Shown in pieces: positions 1 through 6,547 of a DNA stretch of 7,932 nt. The notes under the pieces were generated by a model. The model was not told the origin of the DNA. It did no database searches and saw only the letters and a list, made by a program, of their open reading frames with translations. A program made the translations under genes and the position numbers. Source of the stretch: JAWLCG01 sp041687295 (GTDB taxonomy: Bacteria; Planctomycetota; Phycisphaerae; SM23-33; FEN-1343); contig JAWLCG010000232.1 in the NCBI GenBank assembly GCA_041687295.1, positions 1-7,932 of the forward strand, in the 5' to 3' direction. Position 1 is the first letter of the stretch. Each line of letters begins with the position of its first letter.

Positions 1-28
1 CTGCGCTCGGCCCGGCCTACGAGCGCTA

Positions 29-1999
29 CTACGCCGGCAGGATGCCCTTCTGGCGGAGCAGCTCGACGAGGCGGTCGACGCACTGCTCGACGGTGGCGCC
101 TTCGGTGTCGAGGTGCAGGGCGGGCGCTTCGGGCCGTTCGTACGGGGCCGTCACGCCGGGGAAGAACTGCACCTCGCCGCTCTCGGCCAGCTCGTAGAGG
201 CCATGCGGGTCGCGCTGGCGGCAGAGGTCGATTGGCGCGTCGGTGTGCACCTCGAAGAACCGATCGGGCCCGACGATGTCGCGGGCGTGCTCGCGGTCGA
301 GCCGGTGCGGGGCGATGAACGCGCAGATCGCGATCAGGCCGGCCTCGTTGAGCGTCTGGGCGACCTGGGCGGCCCGGCGGATGTTCTCGCTTCGCCCCTC
401 GCCGCTGAAGTCGAGGTCCTTGTTGAGCCCGAGGCGGAGGTTCTCACCGTCGAGCACCGCGCAGGCGTGGCCGGCCTGGAAGAGCCGCTCCTCCAGGGCG
501 TACGCCAGCGTGCTCTTGCCCGAGCCGCACAGGCCCGTCAGCCAGAGTGTCCCCGGGTTGTGCCCCAGCCGCTCGGTTCGCTGCTCGGGCGTGATGCGGC
601 TGGTGTGGCGGTGGACGTGCTCGCTCTTGGGCTGGCTGGTCCATCGCTCGGGGGAGGGGGCGGCCTCGCTGGGCTTGCGGTCCAGCAGGATGCCCGCCCC
701 GACGGTGTTGTGCGTGACGCGGTCGATGAGGATGAACGAGCCGGTCTGGCGGTTGCGGGTGTAGGGGTCCAGGGCGATGGGGCGGTGCAGGTGGATCGCG
801 CAGCGGCCGATCTCGTTGAGCCCCAGGGTCGGCACGGCCTGGCGGTGCAGGGTGTTGACGTCGATGCGGTAGCGCACGGCCGAGACCTCGCCCGGCACGA
901 TCTGCGTGGCGTGCTTGATGTAGTAGGGACGCCCGGTCTCGAGCAGCCCCTCGGACATCCAGACGACCATGGCGTCGAAGCGGCTCTCGACGGGCGGGAC
1001 GTTGTTGGAGCGCACCAGCAGGTTGCCGCGGCTGACGTCGACGTCCTGCTCCAGCACCACCGTAACAGCCTGGGGCGGGTAGCCCTGGGCGAGTTCCTCG
1101 CCGCCGGGGCCCAGCACGCGCTGGACGCGTCCGGTATGGCCGCCGGGCAGGATGGTCACCTCGTCGCCGGGGCGGATGACGCCCGAGGCGATCGTGCCCA
1201 GCAGGCCACGGGTCTTGTCGTCCAGGCGCGTGACGTACTGCACCGGCAGGCGCAGGTCGATGAGGTTGCGGTCGCTGGCGATGTGGACGGTCTCGAGGTG
1301 GTTCAGCAGCGTCGTGCCGCCGTACCAGGGCATCTTCTGGCTGTGGCGGACCACGTTGTCGCCGTACAGCGAGCTGACGGGGATGAACGTCAGGTCGCGG
1401 ATCTCCAGCTTGGCGGCGAAGTCGGCGAACTCTTCGCGGATGCGGGCGAAGACGTCCGGGTCGTAGTCGACCAGGTCCATCTTGTTGACCACCACCACGA
1501 TGTGCGGAATGCCCAGCAGCGCCCCGATGAAGGCGTGGCGGCGGGACTGCGTGGTCACGCCGTTGGCCGCGTCGATCAGGATGACCATGAGGTTGGCCAT
1601 GCTGGCCCCGGTGGCCATGTTGCGGGTGTACTGCTCGTGGCCGGGCGTATCGGCGATGATGAACTTCCGCCGCGGCGTCGTGAAGTAGCGGTAGGCCACG
1701 TCGATGGTGATGCCCTGCTCGCGTTCAGCCTTGAGCCCGTCGGTGACCAGCGAGAGGTCCAGGTCGGCATGGGCCGAGCCACGCCGCCCGCTGGCCTTGC
1801 GAATGGCCGCCAGCTGGTCCTCGAAGATGCCCTGGCTCTCGAACAGCAGTCGGCCGATCAGGGTGCTTTTGCCGTCGTCCACGCTGCCGGCCGTCACGAA
1901 GCGGAGCAGGTCCTTGCGCTCCTGGCGGGCGAGGAAGTCCTGCAGCTCGGCGGTGGCGGCGTCCGTCGCCGTCGTCGTTGTATTAGAAGTAGCCTTCAC
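29..1999 (-). CDS. cysNC: Bifunctional sulfate adenylyltransferase GTPase subunit / APS kinase (CysN-CysC fusion)
   Basis: A 656-residue fusion acting in cytosolic sulfate activation. The N-terminal part (about 30-440) is the CysN GTPase, which couples GTP hydrolysis to APS synthesis by CysD. It shows the elongation-factor-like motifs GSVDDGKS (38-45), DTPGH (117-121) and NKMD (172-175), followed by beta-barrel domains. A linker (about 441-482) leads to an APS kinase domain with P-loop GLCGSGKST (489-497) and DGEN (517-520). The length is normal for CysNC fusions. The start is GTG at 1999, overlapping the end of cysD by 17 bp, with a GGAAGA-type ribosome site just upstream. The kinase domain departs from the usual bacterial CysC consensus: DGEN instead of DGDN, and FIAPHR (562-567), with alanine where the stand-alone CysC has serine. 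The P-loop lysine is intact, so activity is likely but not certain. It is the last gene of the operon inside the window; only 28 bases follow the TAG stop, and no terminator is evident there. Confidence 0.96.
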   Translation of the reverse strand: MKATSNTTTTATDAATAELQDFLARQERKDLLRFVTAGSVDDGKSTLIGRLLFESQGIFEDQLAAIRKASGRRGSAHADLDLSLVTDGLKAEREQGITIDVAYRYFTTPRRKFIIADTPGHEQYTRNMATGASMANLMVILIDAANGVTTQSRRHAFIGALLGIPHIVVVVNKMDLVDYDPDVFARIREEFADFAAKLEIRDLTFIPVSSLYGDNVVRHSQKMPWYGGTTLLNHLETVHIASDRNLIDLRLPVQYVTRLDDKTRGLLGTIASGVIRPGDEVTILPGGHTGRVQRVLGPGGEELAQGYPPQAVTVVLEQDVDVSRGNLLVRSNNVPPVESRFDAMVVWMSEGLLETGRPYYIKHATQIVPGEVSAVRYRIDVNTLHRQAVPTLGLNEIGRCAIHLHRPIALDPYTRNRQTGSFILIDRVTHNTVGAGILLDRKPSEAAPSPERWTSQPKSEHVHRHTSRITPEQRTERLGHNPGTLWLTGLCGSGKSTLAYALEERLFQAGHACAVLDGENLRLGLNKDLDFSGEGRSENIRRAAQVAQTLNEAGLIAICAFIAPHRLDREHARDIVGPDRFFEVHTDAPIDLCRQRDPHGLYELAESGEVQFFPGVTAPYERPEAPALHLDTEGATVEQCVDRLVELLRQKGILPA

Positions 2000-2951
2000 G
2001 TTTCTTGTCTTCCATGCTGCCGTCGCGGTCCTGGTCGACGGCGCGGTTCTGCCGTTCGCTCTTGGTCGCCTGGATCGTCTCCAGGATCACCTTCTCCAGC
2101 GTGTCGGCCTCGCTGGGGGCCGCCCCCGTGCACAACTGGCAGCCGAGGGTGCGGTAGCGGCACATCACCTCTTCGACCCGCTCGCCCTCACGCGGCTGGA
2201 TGATGTTCGACACCATCAGCATCATGCCGTCGCGGTAGACCACCGGCCGGGGCCGGGCCAGATACAGCGACACCACCGGGATGCTCTCGGCGTAGATGTA
2301 GTGCCAGATGTCCAGCTCGGTCCAGTTGCTCAGCGGGAAGACCCGCAGGCTCTCGCCCTTGTGCAGGCGGGTGTTGTAGACGTTCCACAGCTCGGGCCGC
2401 TGGTTGCGGGGGTCCCACTGCATGCGGTTGTTGCGGAAGCTGAAGATCCGCTCCTTGGCTCTACTACGCTCCTCGTCGCGGCGGGCGCCGCAGATGGCGG
2501 CGTCGAACTGGTGCTGCGTCAGCGCCTGGATGAGCGCCTGGGTCTTGAGCTGGTCGGCGCAGACGCTGCAGGTCCAGCACTCCGGGTCGCGCCCGATCTC
2601 GTCCAAAGCCTTCTCGTTGCGGTGGACGATCAGTTCGGCCCCGATCTCGGCGGCCAAGCGGTCGCGGAACTCGTACATCTCGGGGAACTTGAAGGTCGTG
2701 TCCACGTGCATCAGCGGGAAGGGGATCTTCGCCGGTGCGAAGGCCTTGCGAGCCAGGTGCAGCAGCACGCCGGAGTCCTTGCCGACCGAGTAGAGCATGA
2801 CGGGGTTTTCGCACTCGGCGACGACCTCGCGGATGATGTGGATGCTCTCGGCCTCGAGTTGGGCGAGGTGCGAGAGGGTGTATCGTCCGGGGCGGATGGC
2901 CGGGGCCTCCGCGTCGGTCGGCGTGGCGGTGGTCGGACTGGACTGGTTCAT
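1983..2951 (-). CDS. cysD: Sulfate adenylyltransferase small subunit CysD
   Basis: A 322-residue ATP sulfurylase catalytic subunit. It adenylates sulfate with ATP to give APS and pyrophosphate, in complex with the CysN GTPase encoded next. The PP-loop of the PAPS reductase/ATP sulfurylase superfamily is seen as SVGKDS (55-60). Other family signatures are [16 protein letters not shown] (82-97), [15 protein letters not shown] (154-168), the RYRTLGC...CTGA region (265-277) and the conserved tail EDKKREGYF. The usual length is about 300 residues; the first 20 or so residues are a Thr/Pro/Ala-rich extension of no evident function. The ATG start overlaps the upstream cysC stop in an ATGA arrangement (2948-2951), with a GAGGA ribosome site about 9 bases upstream. 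Its 3' end overlaps cysNC by 17 bp. These overlaps suggest translational coupling and balanced synthesis of the two sulfurylase subunits. Identification is secure. Confidence 0.97.
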   Translation of the reverse strand: MNQSSPTTATPTDAEAPAIRPGRYTLSHLAQLEAESIHIIREVVAECENPVMLYSVGKDSGVLLHLARKAFAPAKIPFPLMHVDTTFKFPEMYEFRDRLAAEIGAELIVHRNEKALDEIGRDPECWTCSVCADQLKTQALIQALTQHQFDAAICGARRDEERSRAKERIFSFRNNRMQWDPRNQRPELWNVYNTRLHKGESLRVFPLSNWTELDIWHYIYAESIPVVSLYLARPRPVVYRDGMMLMVSNIIQPREGERVEEVMCRYRTLGCQLCTGAAPSEADTLEKVILETIQATKSERQNRAVDQDRDGSMEDKKREGYF

Positions 2952-3583
2952 GGCGTCGTGTCCTCGACGGCTCGGGAGCCCAGCAGGCCCCGGGCACGCA
3001 GTGTGTTTTCGAGACTCTCCACGCAGGCGGCGGGGTCGAGCCGGTCTGTGCGGAGGGTCAGCTCCGGATGCAGCGGCGGCTCGTAGGGCGCGTCGATGCC
3101 GGTGAAGCCGCGGATCTCGCCGGCGTCGGCCTGGCGGTAGAGGCCCTTGGGGTCGCGCTGGCGACAGGCGTCCAGGGGGGCCTCGACGTAGACCTCGAGG
3201 AAGCGTCCCTCGCCGGCGGCCTGGCGGGCGGCGTCGCGGCCGGCTCGGTAGGGCGAGATGAACGCCACCAGCGTGATGAGCCCGGCGTCAGCGAACAGGG
3301 CGGCCACCTGACCGATGCGGCGGATGTTTTCCTCGCGGTCGGCGGGGCTGAAGCCCAGGTCGCCGTTGAGGCCGTGGCGGACGTTGTCGCCGTCGAGCAC
3401 GTAGGTCGGGTGGCCCAGCTGGATGAGCCGGTGTTCCAGGGCATGGGCCAGCGTGCTCTTGCCCGAGCCGCTCAGCCCGGTCAGCCAGACGACACAGCCC
3501 CGCTGGCCCAGCAGGGCCTCGCGGTCGGCGGGGCTGACCTGCCCGTCGTGCCAGGTGATGTGAGTGGCCTTGGCGGAACTCAT
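2948..3583 (-). CDS. cysC: Adenylyl-sulfate kinase CysC (stand-alone)
   Basis: A 211-residue APS kinase that phosphorylates APS at the 3'-hydroxyl with ATP to give PAPS. The domain is complete. It has P-loop GLSGSGKST (36-44), the APS-binding stretch [10 protein letters not shown] (64-73), REENIRR (83-89), FISPYR (108-113), and the lid-region RDPKGLY (143-149), followed by [10 protein letters not shown] (161-170). All match the canonical single-domain enzyme, usually about 200 residues. The ATG at 3583 has a GAGGA ribosome site 4 bases upstream. It lies 22 bp after cysQ and overlaps cysD by 4 bp, so it is clearly part of the operon. It is the second APS kinase domain encoded here, the other being fused to CysN. 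This copy keeps the canonical residues and is therefore the more confident kinase of the pair. Confidence 0.96.
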   Translation of the reverse strand: MSSAKATHITWHDGQVSPADREALLGQRGCVVWLTGLSGSGKSTLAHALEHRLIQLGHPTYVLDGDNVRHGLNGDLGFSPADREENIRRIGQVAALFADAGLITLVAFISPYRAGRDAARQAAGEGRFLEVYVEAPLDACRQRDPKGLYRQADAGEIRGFTGIDAPYEPPLHPELTLRTDRLDPAACVESLENTLRARGLLGSRAVEDTTP

Positions 3584-3605
3584 GGGGTCCTCGAAAAAGT
3601 GATCC

Positions 3606-4397
3606 TCAGGCCCGGCCCGCCGCGGCGCCGATCAGCGCCCGGGCGACCGGGTAGCCCTGGGCCGAGCCGGCCAGGATGCCGTTGACCAGTGGGTCGGGGC
3701 GGTTGAAGACGAACGGCTCGCCGTCGCGGTCGGACACTTGGCCCCCGGCCGCCTGCACCAGCAGGACGCCGGCGGCGATGTCCCATTCGTTCTTAGGCCC
3801 CAGGCTCCAGGTGGCGTCGGCCTGCCCGGCCGCTACGAGGGCGAGCTTGTAGGCGATCGAGCCGCAAGGGCGGACCTCGGCGGACACGTCGAAGGGGGCG
3901 AACTCGCCCCGCTTGAGCTCCGAGCGGCTGGCCAGCACCGTCGGCCGTGCGCCCAGGGGCTTGTCGGCACGAATGGGCTGGCCGTTGCACCACGCCCCGC
4001 CGCCGAGCCGGGCCGTGAACAGCTCGTCCCGCGAGGGGTTGTACACCGCGCCGGCCACCGGCTGGCCGTCCTCGACCAGGGCCGCCGAGATCGAAAACTC
4101 CGGGATGCCACCAATGTACTCCTTTGTACCATCGATGGGATCCACGATCCACACCCAGCGGTTGGCCAGCCGGGCCGGGTCGTCCACGGTCTCCTCGCTC
4201 AGCCAGCCCGCCTCGGGCCGCGCCGCCAGCAGGCCCTCGCGCAGGATGCGGTCGGCGGCCAGGTCGGCCTCGGTGACGGGGCTGCGGTCGGCCTTGTGAG
4301 CCGTCCCCAGATCCCCCTGGGCGATCCGCAGGATCGCCGCGCCGGCCTGGCGCATCACCTGCCCCAGGGCCCCAAGCACATCATCGGTCCTCAACAC
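3606..4397 (-). CDS. cysQ: 3'(2'),5'-bisphosphate nucleotidase CysQ
   Basis: About 263 residues from the chosen start. It is an inositol-monophosphatase-fold, metal-dependent phosphatase predicted to hydrolyse PAP (and possibly PAPS) to AMP (or APS), preventing PAP build-up after PAPS use. Numbered from that start, the visible signature elements are [13 protein letters not shown] (37-49), LSEE (66-69), the metal-binding DPIDGTKEY (86-94) and EWDIAAG (204-210) near the C-terminus. The open frame runs back to 4655, but the extra 86 residues look unlike the family and are low-complexity. The family-like region begins at [10 protein letters not shown], right after a strong GGAGGAAGGAG ribosome site (4404-4414). 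The start is therefore GTG at 4397 (6-base spacing) or the adjacent TTG at 4394 (9-base spacing). It heads the sulfate-activation operon. Other family substrates such as inositol phosphate are possible, but the cys context favours PAP. Confidence 0.93.
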   Translation of the reverse strand: MLRTDDVLGALGQVMRQAGAAILRIAQGDLGTAHKADRSPVTEADLAADRILREGLLAARPEAGWLSEETVDDPARLANRWVWIVDPIDGTKEYIGGIPEFSISAALVEDGQPVAGAVYNPSRDELFTARLGGGAWCNGQPIRADKPLGARPTVLASRSELKRGEFAPFDVSAEVRPCGSIAYKLALVAAGQADATWSLGPKNEWDIAAGVLLVQAAGGQVSDRDGEPFVFNRPDPLVNGILAGSAQGYPVARALIGAAAGRA

Positions 4398-4403
4398 ACG
4401 CCG

Positions 4404-4414
4404 CTCCTTCCTCC
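4404..4414 (-). promoter_or_regulatory. Ribosome binding site deciding the cysQ start
   Basis: The minus strand reads GGAGGAAGGAG, a near-ideal Shine-Dalgarno sequence. It lies 6 bases before GTG (4397) and 9 bases before TTG (4394). This argues against the longer reading frame that begins at an ATG at 4655. Confidence 0.75.
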
Positions 4415-4485
4415 GACAGCGCACAGCGTCCGGCACGCTCGCGGGCAACTCCTCCTGGCGGGCCGGCTCGGCCAGCCACACTAGA

Positions 4486-4513
4486 AGGATAGACGCGCGA
4501 ATCCGCCGGTCAA
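4486..4513 (-). promoter_or_regulatory. Candidate sigma-70-type promoter of the cysQ-cysC-cysD-cysNC operon
   Basis: On the minus strand TTGACC (4513-4508) is followed after 16 bases by TATCCT (4491-4486). The matches to TTGACA/TATAAT are 5/6 and 4/6. Transcription would begin near 4479, leaving a leader of about 80 bases before cysQ. An imperfect dyad GGAA-N6-TTCC (4522-4535) lies just upstream of the -35 box and might be a regulator site. This is inferred from the consensus only, and chance matches occur. Confidence 0.4.
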
Positions 4514-4570
4514 CCTGACCTGGAATATCCGTTCCCCGGCCCCGCGTGCCGGCGACGGCGCCGACGCGGG

Positions 4571-4619
4571 CCCGGGGGCTTACGCCCTCGGCTAAAAACT
4601 GCCGCCCTTCCAGGGCTGC
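4571..4619. repeat. Hairpin-rich, REP-like intergenic block
   Basis: Two adjacent small hairpins are visible. The first has arms CCGGGGGC (4572-4579) and GCCCTCGG (4584-4591) around a 4-base loop, with one G-T pair. The second has arms GCCCT (4604-4608) and AGGGC (4612-4616) around TCC, with two further G-C pairs outside. They are joined by an A-rich linker, GCTAAAAACT. The compact double-hairpin form resembles dispersed intergenic repeats, but only one copy is present in this window, so repeat status is inferred. Confidence 0.35.
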
Positions 4620-4779
4620 GCCCGACGCCCAGCAGCCCGGGGCCCCGAGACCCAACGACTTGCGCGAACGGTTCGAGAATGCAAGGCAAGGGCATTATCG
4701 GATAGGCTCACAAACTCCGTAGCCACGGCACCCGACCTCTCCCCGCTTTCGATAGGCCGATGACCTAGCTGTCCTGGCC

Positions 4780-5838
4780 CTACGGGCCGAAGCGGAGCAG
4801 GGCGGCGTAGGCGCTGAAGCCGGCGCCGAAGGCGAGCATCACGCCCAGCTGGCCGGGGCGGGGGCGGGCGTTGCGGCAGATGCGGTCGAGGACGAACAGC
4901 ACCGAGGGGCTGGACATGTTGCCGCAGTCGCGGAAGACGTCGAGGCTGAACGCCAGGGCCCGCTCGTCCAGGCCCAGCCTCTGGCCGAGCTGCTCCAGCA
5001 CGGCCGAGCCGCCGGGGTGGACGGCCCAGAAGTCGATGTCGGCCACCTCCAGGCCGTGGCGGGCCAGCAGTCGGCCGGTGACCTGCTCAACGGCGCGGGC
5101 GGCCACCACCGGCACGCGCCGGCTGAGCTGGTTGCGCAGGCGCCCCTCCTGCGTGCGGTAGCGCAGCAGCTCGCGGTGGGCGGGGTACAGGCCGCTCTCG
5201 AAGTCCACCACGGCCGCCAGGCCCGCTGGCTGGCCGTTGGCGGCCTCGAGCACGGCCGCCGCGGCCCCGTCCCCGAATATCGAGTTGCTCACGATCAGCT
5301 CCGGCTCGGGCCCCATGAACAGCGTGGCCGAGCAGATCTCCACGGCCACCGAGAGCACCCGCCGCGCCCCGCCGGCCAGCAGGGCGGCCGAGGTCTGCAG
5401 GTTCGGCAGGGCGGCCCCGCAGCCCATGCCCATCAGGTCGAGCCCGCGCACGTCAGGCCGAAGGGCTAGGGCCTCGGCGAGGTAGCTCGACAGGCCCGGG
5501 CAGAGGTAGCCCGTGCAGGTGTTGACGACGAGGGCGTCGATCTGCTCGGGCGCCAGGTGGGCCTCGGCCAGGGCCCGTCGGGCGGCCTCGGCACCGATCC
5601 GCGTGCCGAAGTCGGCGAACCGCTCGGCCAGCACGTCCGGCGACAGCCGGGCCGCCTGCTCGTCATAGTCCACGCCGAAGTGGCGTCCCCGGATCGGGCC
5701 GGCCAGCAGCAGCCTGGCGTAGAGGTCGCGCTCCTCGGCGGCCATGGGGAAGTGGTCGGCCAGGAAGCGGAACACCTCGTGCTGGCTGGCGTACCGCGGG
5801 GGGTTGGCCGTGCCGATAGACCGCAGGATCGTCCTCAC
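4780..5838 (-). CDS. Type III polyketide synthase (chalcone/stilbene synthase family; alkylresorcinol/alkylpyrone type)
   Basis: A 352-residue thiolase-fold condensing enzyme, normal length for bacterial type III PKSs. It is predicted to extend an acyl-CoA starter with malonyl-CoA and cyclise the chain to a pyrone or resorcinol. The catalytic triad is visible: Cys140 in GMGCGAALP (137-145), His274 in VHPGG (273-277) and Asn307 in CGNMSSPS (305-312). Also conserved are NTCTGYLCPGLSSYL (106-120), FGDGAAAAVL (188-197) and the C-terminal GAGFSAYAALL (338-348). The HPGG and GNMSSP contexts separate it from FabH-type KAS III enzymes. The starter cannot be read from sequence; bacterial relatives often use long fatty acyl chains. 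The start is GTG at 5838 with GGGAGGG (5844-5850) five bases upstream, inside the end of the methyltransferase gene. It is the last gene of the U32-methyltransferase-PKS operon. Confidence 0.93.
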   Translation of the reverse strand: MRTILRSIGTANPPRYASQHEVFRFLADHFPMAAEERDLYARLLLAGPIRGRHFGVDYDEQAARLSPDVLAERFADFGTRIGAEAARRALAEAHLAPEQIDALVVNTCTGYLCPGLSSYLAEALALRPDVRGLDLMGMGCGAALPNLQTSAALLAGGARRVLSVAVEICSATLFMGPEPELIVSNSIFGDGAAAAVLEAANGQPAGLAAVVDFESGLYPAHRELLRYRTQEGRLRNQLSRRVPVVAARAVEQVTGRLLARHGLEVADIDFWAVHPGGSAVLEQLGQRLGLDERALAFSLDVFRDCGNMSSPSVLFVLDRICRNARPRPGQLGVMLAFGAGFSAYAALLRFGP

Positions 5839-5839
5839 G

Positions 5840-6547
5840 CTATCCCTCCCAACTCACCGTCGCCCACACCCGCATCAGCCACGCCCGGCCCGCCTCGACG
5901 CGGACGTCGCCCAGCTGTCCCAGCAGCGTTCGCAGCTCGGCCGGCCGAAAGCCCCGCCGGATCGACAGCAGGGCGTCGTGCCGCAGGTCGCGCTGGAGCG
6001 GGGCCGTCAGCACGGCCGCCCCGGCCCAGTGCAGGCTCGATCGCCACAGGTCGTTGATCAGCACCCCCCGCCGCACGAAGGGCCGAAGGTGACCCAGCAG
6101 CGCCAGGATCCGCTCGTCGCTGAGGTGGTGGAAGAACATCGAGCCCACCGCGCAATCGTAGGGCTGGTCGGGTCGATGGACGAAGGCATCCTCGTCCCGC
6201 AGCGTGATATTGTCGGCGCCGGCCCGGCGGATGTTGGCCCGGGCGATGTCCACCGCCGGCCCGCACGGGTCCAGGGCGGTCCACTCCAGCGCGACGCCCG
6301 CCCGGTCCGCCCAGCGGTTGACCGTCAGCGGGATGTCGCAGCCGCCCGCGCCGATGTCGAGCACCCGCAGGGCCCGCCCGGGCGGGGCGTGACGGGCCTG
6401 CTCGGCCAGGTACCGCCGCACCACCCGCGCCCCGCCCAGCCGGCGGTTGACCGTGGCCATCAGCCGATAGCCCCGCCGGGCGAAACGCTCGTCCACGCCC
6501 TCGCACGCGTCGAGAATCTCGACTTCCTCGGCCCGCCAGTCAAACAC
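5840..6547 (-). CDS. Class I SAM-dependent methyltransferase of a type III PKS operon
   Basis: A 235-residue soluble Rossmann-fold methyltransferase. The SAM-binding motif I is VLDIGAGGCDIP (62-73). An acidic residue at the end of the second strand is seen in ALDP (91-94), and the later core motifs are SMFFHHLSDE (136-145) and VLINDLWRS (162-170). The N-terminal NRRLGGARVVRRYL (34-47) resembles methyltransferases found beside bacterial type III PKS genes. It probably methylates the polyketide product or a hydroxylated derivative; whether on carbon, oxygen or a carboxylate is not determined. The start is GTG at 6547, overlapping the U32 gene by 8 bp, with GGAGGG (6555-6560) seven bases upstream. 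The stop is 1 bp before the PKS start. This tight packing argues for a shared pathway. No membrane segment is evident. Confidence 0.88.
   Translation of the reverse strand: MFDWRAEEVEILDACEGVDERFARRGYRLMATVNRRLGGARVVRRYLAEQARHAPPGRALRVLDIGAGGCDIPLTVNRWADRAGVALEWTALDPCGPAVDIARANIRRAGADNITLRDEDAFVHRPDQPYDCAVGSMFFHHLSDERILALLGHLRPFVRRGVLINDLWRSSLHWAGAAVLTAPLQRDLRHDALLSIRRGFRPAELRTLLGQLGDVRVEAGRAWLMRVWATVSWEG

Larger units (their letters stand above)
4398..4779. other. Intergenic region between the PKS operon and the cys operon
   Basis: A 382-bp stretch with no credible gene. It holds the cysQ leader and promoter candidate (4404-4513), a hairpin-rich repeat-like block (4571-4619), and a near-palindrome CGAACGGTTCG (4665-4675) that could be a small operator or chance. 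After the PKS stop I see only a weak hairpin on the minus strand (4717-4728, 4-bp stem, followed by AGTTTG). It is too short to call as an intrinsic terminator, so read-through into the cys operon cannot be excluded. Confidence 0.6.

Noticed and set aside
113..2203. A 696-codon open frame on the plus strand opposite cysNC
   Set aside because: It lies antisense to cysNC, whose domains are unmistakable. Its translation is low-complexity, rich in Val, Ala, Gly and Asp, and shows no family motif. Long antisense frames are expected in GC-rich genes.
1704..3086. A 460-codon plus-strand open frame opposite cysD
   Set aside because: It covers cysD and parts of both neighbouring genes in antisense, with no recognisable domain. 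It is a codon-composition shadow.
4510..4695. A 61-codon minus-strand open frame in the intergenic region
   Set aside because: It spans the hairpin block, its product is Arg/Gly/Pro-rich, and it shows no convincing ribosome site. More likely repeat sequence than a gene.
4717..4728. Intrinsic terminator after the PKS gene
   Set aside because: The stem is only 4 bp and the following sequence has just three T residues in a row; too weak to call.
4780..5838. Alternative reading as FabH (KAS III) of fatty acid synthesis
   Set aside because: The active-site contexts HPGG and CGNMSSPS and the GMGCGAALP cysteine motif fit type III PKS rather than FabH.
5835..6506. A 223-codon minus-strand frame overlapping the methyltransferase
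   Set aside because: It lacks the SAM-binding motifs, which are in the frame ending at 5840, and has biased composition. It is a shadow frame.
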